Source: Streptomyces agglomeratus
Lineage (GTDB): Bacteria > Actinomycetota > Actinomycetes > Streptomycetales > Streptomycetaceae
DNA length: 64,000 nt
Direction: 5' to 3'
Assembly: GCF_001746415.1 (NCBI RefSeq)
Contig: NZ_MEHJ01000001.1
Span: 4,726,501 to 4,790,500 of the forward strand
The translations under genes and the position numbers were made by a program. How positions within the stretch are numbered: position 1 is the first letter of the stretch; every line of letters starts with the position of its first letter. Positions 63,054 through 64,000 of the stretch are shown here, piece by piece. A model generated the notes under the pieces. That model worked only from the letters and a program-made list of their open reading frames with translations. It ran no database searches and was not told the origin of the DNA.

Positions 63054-64000
63054 CGCCCGTGGAGAACGACCGGCTGGTGCTCCGGGCGCGCGAGCTGCTC
63101 GCCGCGCACCCGGTGGTCGACGGCCACAACGACTTGCCGTGGGCGCTGCGCGAGCAGGTCCGGTACGACCTGGACCGGCGCGACATCGCCGCCGACCAGT
63201 CGGCCTGCCTCCACACCGACATCCCCGCCTGCGGGCGGGGGTGTGGGCGCGCAGTTCTGGTCCGTGTACGTACGTTCCGACCTCGCCGGGGACGAGGCGG
63301 TCAGCGCGACGCTGGAGCAGATCGACGTCGTCGGACAGCTGCTGGCGCGCTACCCGGGCGACTTGGCGCGGGCGACGACGGCGGACGGCATGGAGTCGGC
63401 TCGTGCCGAGGGGCGGATCGCCTCCCTGATGGGCGCCGAAGGCGGCCACTCCATCAACAACTCCCTTGCCACCCTGCGCGCGCTGCACACGCTGGGCGTC
63501 CGCTACATGACCCTCACGCACAACGACAACATCGCCTGGGCGGACTCGGCGACGGACGAGCCGGGGGTGGGCGGCCTGTCGCCGTTCGGCCACGAGGTGG
63601 TCCGCGAGATGAACCGCGTCGGCATGCTCGTGGACCTTTCCCACGTGGCGGCCACGACGATGCGGGACGCCCTGGCGGTCTCCGTGGCCCCGGTGATCTT
63701 CTCGCACTCGTCGGCGCGGGCGGTGTGCGACCACCCGCGCAACATCCCGGACGACGTGCTGGCACTCCTCCCCGCCAACGGCGGAGTCGCCATGGCGACC
63801 TTCGTGCCGAAGTTCGTGCTGCCGGAAGCGGTGGAGTGGACACGGCGGGCGGACGAGAACATGCGGGCGCACGGCCTCCACCACCTGGCGACAACGCCGG
63901 ACGCGATGAAGATCCACCGCGCCTTCGAGGAAGCGAACCCGCGTCCGGTCGCGACGGTGGCCACGGTCGCCGACCACCTCGACCACATGCGCGAGGTCGC
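63050..64000 (+). pseudogene. M19 (membrane/renal) dipeptidase, frame-disrupted, incomplete at the window edge
   Basis: Frame 1 from GTG 63050 encodes the family N-terminus with the zinc HxD motif ([19 protein letters not shown], then CLHTDIP). From about 63237 the conserved sequence continues in another frame: [17 protein letters not shown], then [36 protein letters not shown] and [12 protein letters not shown]. The shift is +1. Adding one C in CCCC (63223-63226) and one G in GGGGG (63237-63241) would restore the consensus DIPRLRAGGVG. Either two homopolymer sequencing errors or a recent pseudogene. The 3' end lies outside. Confidence 0.75.

Overview
This window is a high-GC, gene-dense actinobacterial chromosome segment, almost certainly from Streptomyces. 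Codons are strongly G/C-biased in third position, and start codons are often GTG or TTG. Marker genes include bldA (the UUA-reading leucyl tRNA), two Rpf cell-wall hydrolases, a CYP107-type P450, eno-divIC-DUF501-ppx-ndh, a hut operon and purK-purE. The order matches my memory of the S. coelicolor SCO3059-SCO3112 core region. No search was run, so all names rest on motifs and context.

Layout. 1-6.2 kb: tail of a TPR-like protein, then a methyltransferase and a YfhO-type GT-C protein divergent from a GT2/GtrA pair, together a likely lipid-linked sugar module, then a SurA-like lipoprotein. 6.2-12.4 kb: MazG, P450, two secreted Rpf/LysM proteins (the second behind a c-di-AMP riboswitch), enolase. 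12.4-17.9 kb: DivIC, DUF501, Ppx/GppA, type II NADH dehydrogenase with a candidate Rex operator upstream, and a cyclopropane-fatty-acid-synthase-like enzyme. 17.9-22.7 kb: secreted phospholipase-D-fold protein convergent with an ABC exporter pair. 23.0-30.9 kb: bldA, a Bax inhibitor-1 family protein, small unknowns, thiolase, SGNH hydrolase, cystathionine beta-synthase. 31-41.5 kb: LysE exporter, a gene-free stretch with structured repeats, GH95 fucosidase and RpiR regulator, a cluster of three roadblock/LC7 proteins with DUF4388, an APC permease and a SRPBCC protein. 41.6-48.9 kb: a fold-III PLP decarboxylase divergent from hutU-M20 amidase-hutF-hutI. 48.9-52.3 kb: SigB/F-type sigma factor divergent from STAS anti-anti-sigma and RsbW-type anti-sigma genes, with an IS630 copy inserted exactly at the anti-sigma stop codon. 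52.4-56.7 kb: a four-gene surface-protein operon with LPXTG/LAXTG-like tails, a WxL/DUF916-like protein and a neocarzinostatin-like protein. 56.8-64 kb: POT peptide transporter, two-component system, GtrA, purK-purE, and an M19 dipeptidase whose frame is broken and which runs off the window.

Themes. Much of the region concerns the cell envelope: sugar flipping, Rpf hydrolases, sortase substrates, DivIC, lipid cyclopropanation. Several regulatory signals can be read directly: the riboswitch with a possible Shine-Dalgarno-masking helix, a Rex-like site, a TetR-like site at the thiolase, and an inverted repeat over the hut promoter. The most novel-looking units are the surface operon (52.5-56.7 kb), the roadblock/DUF4388 cluster (37.0-39.2 kb) and the YfhO/GT2/GtrA module.
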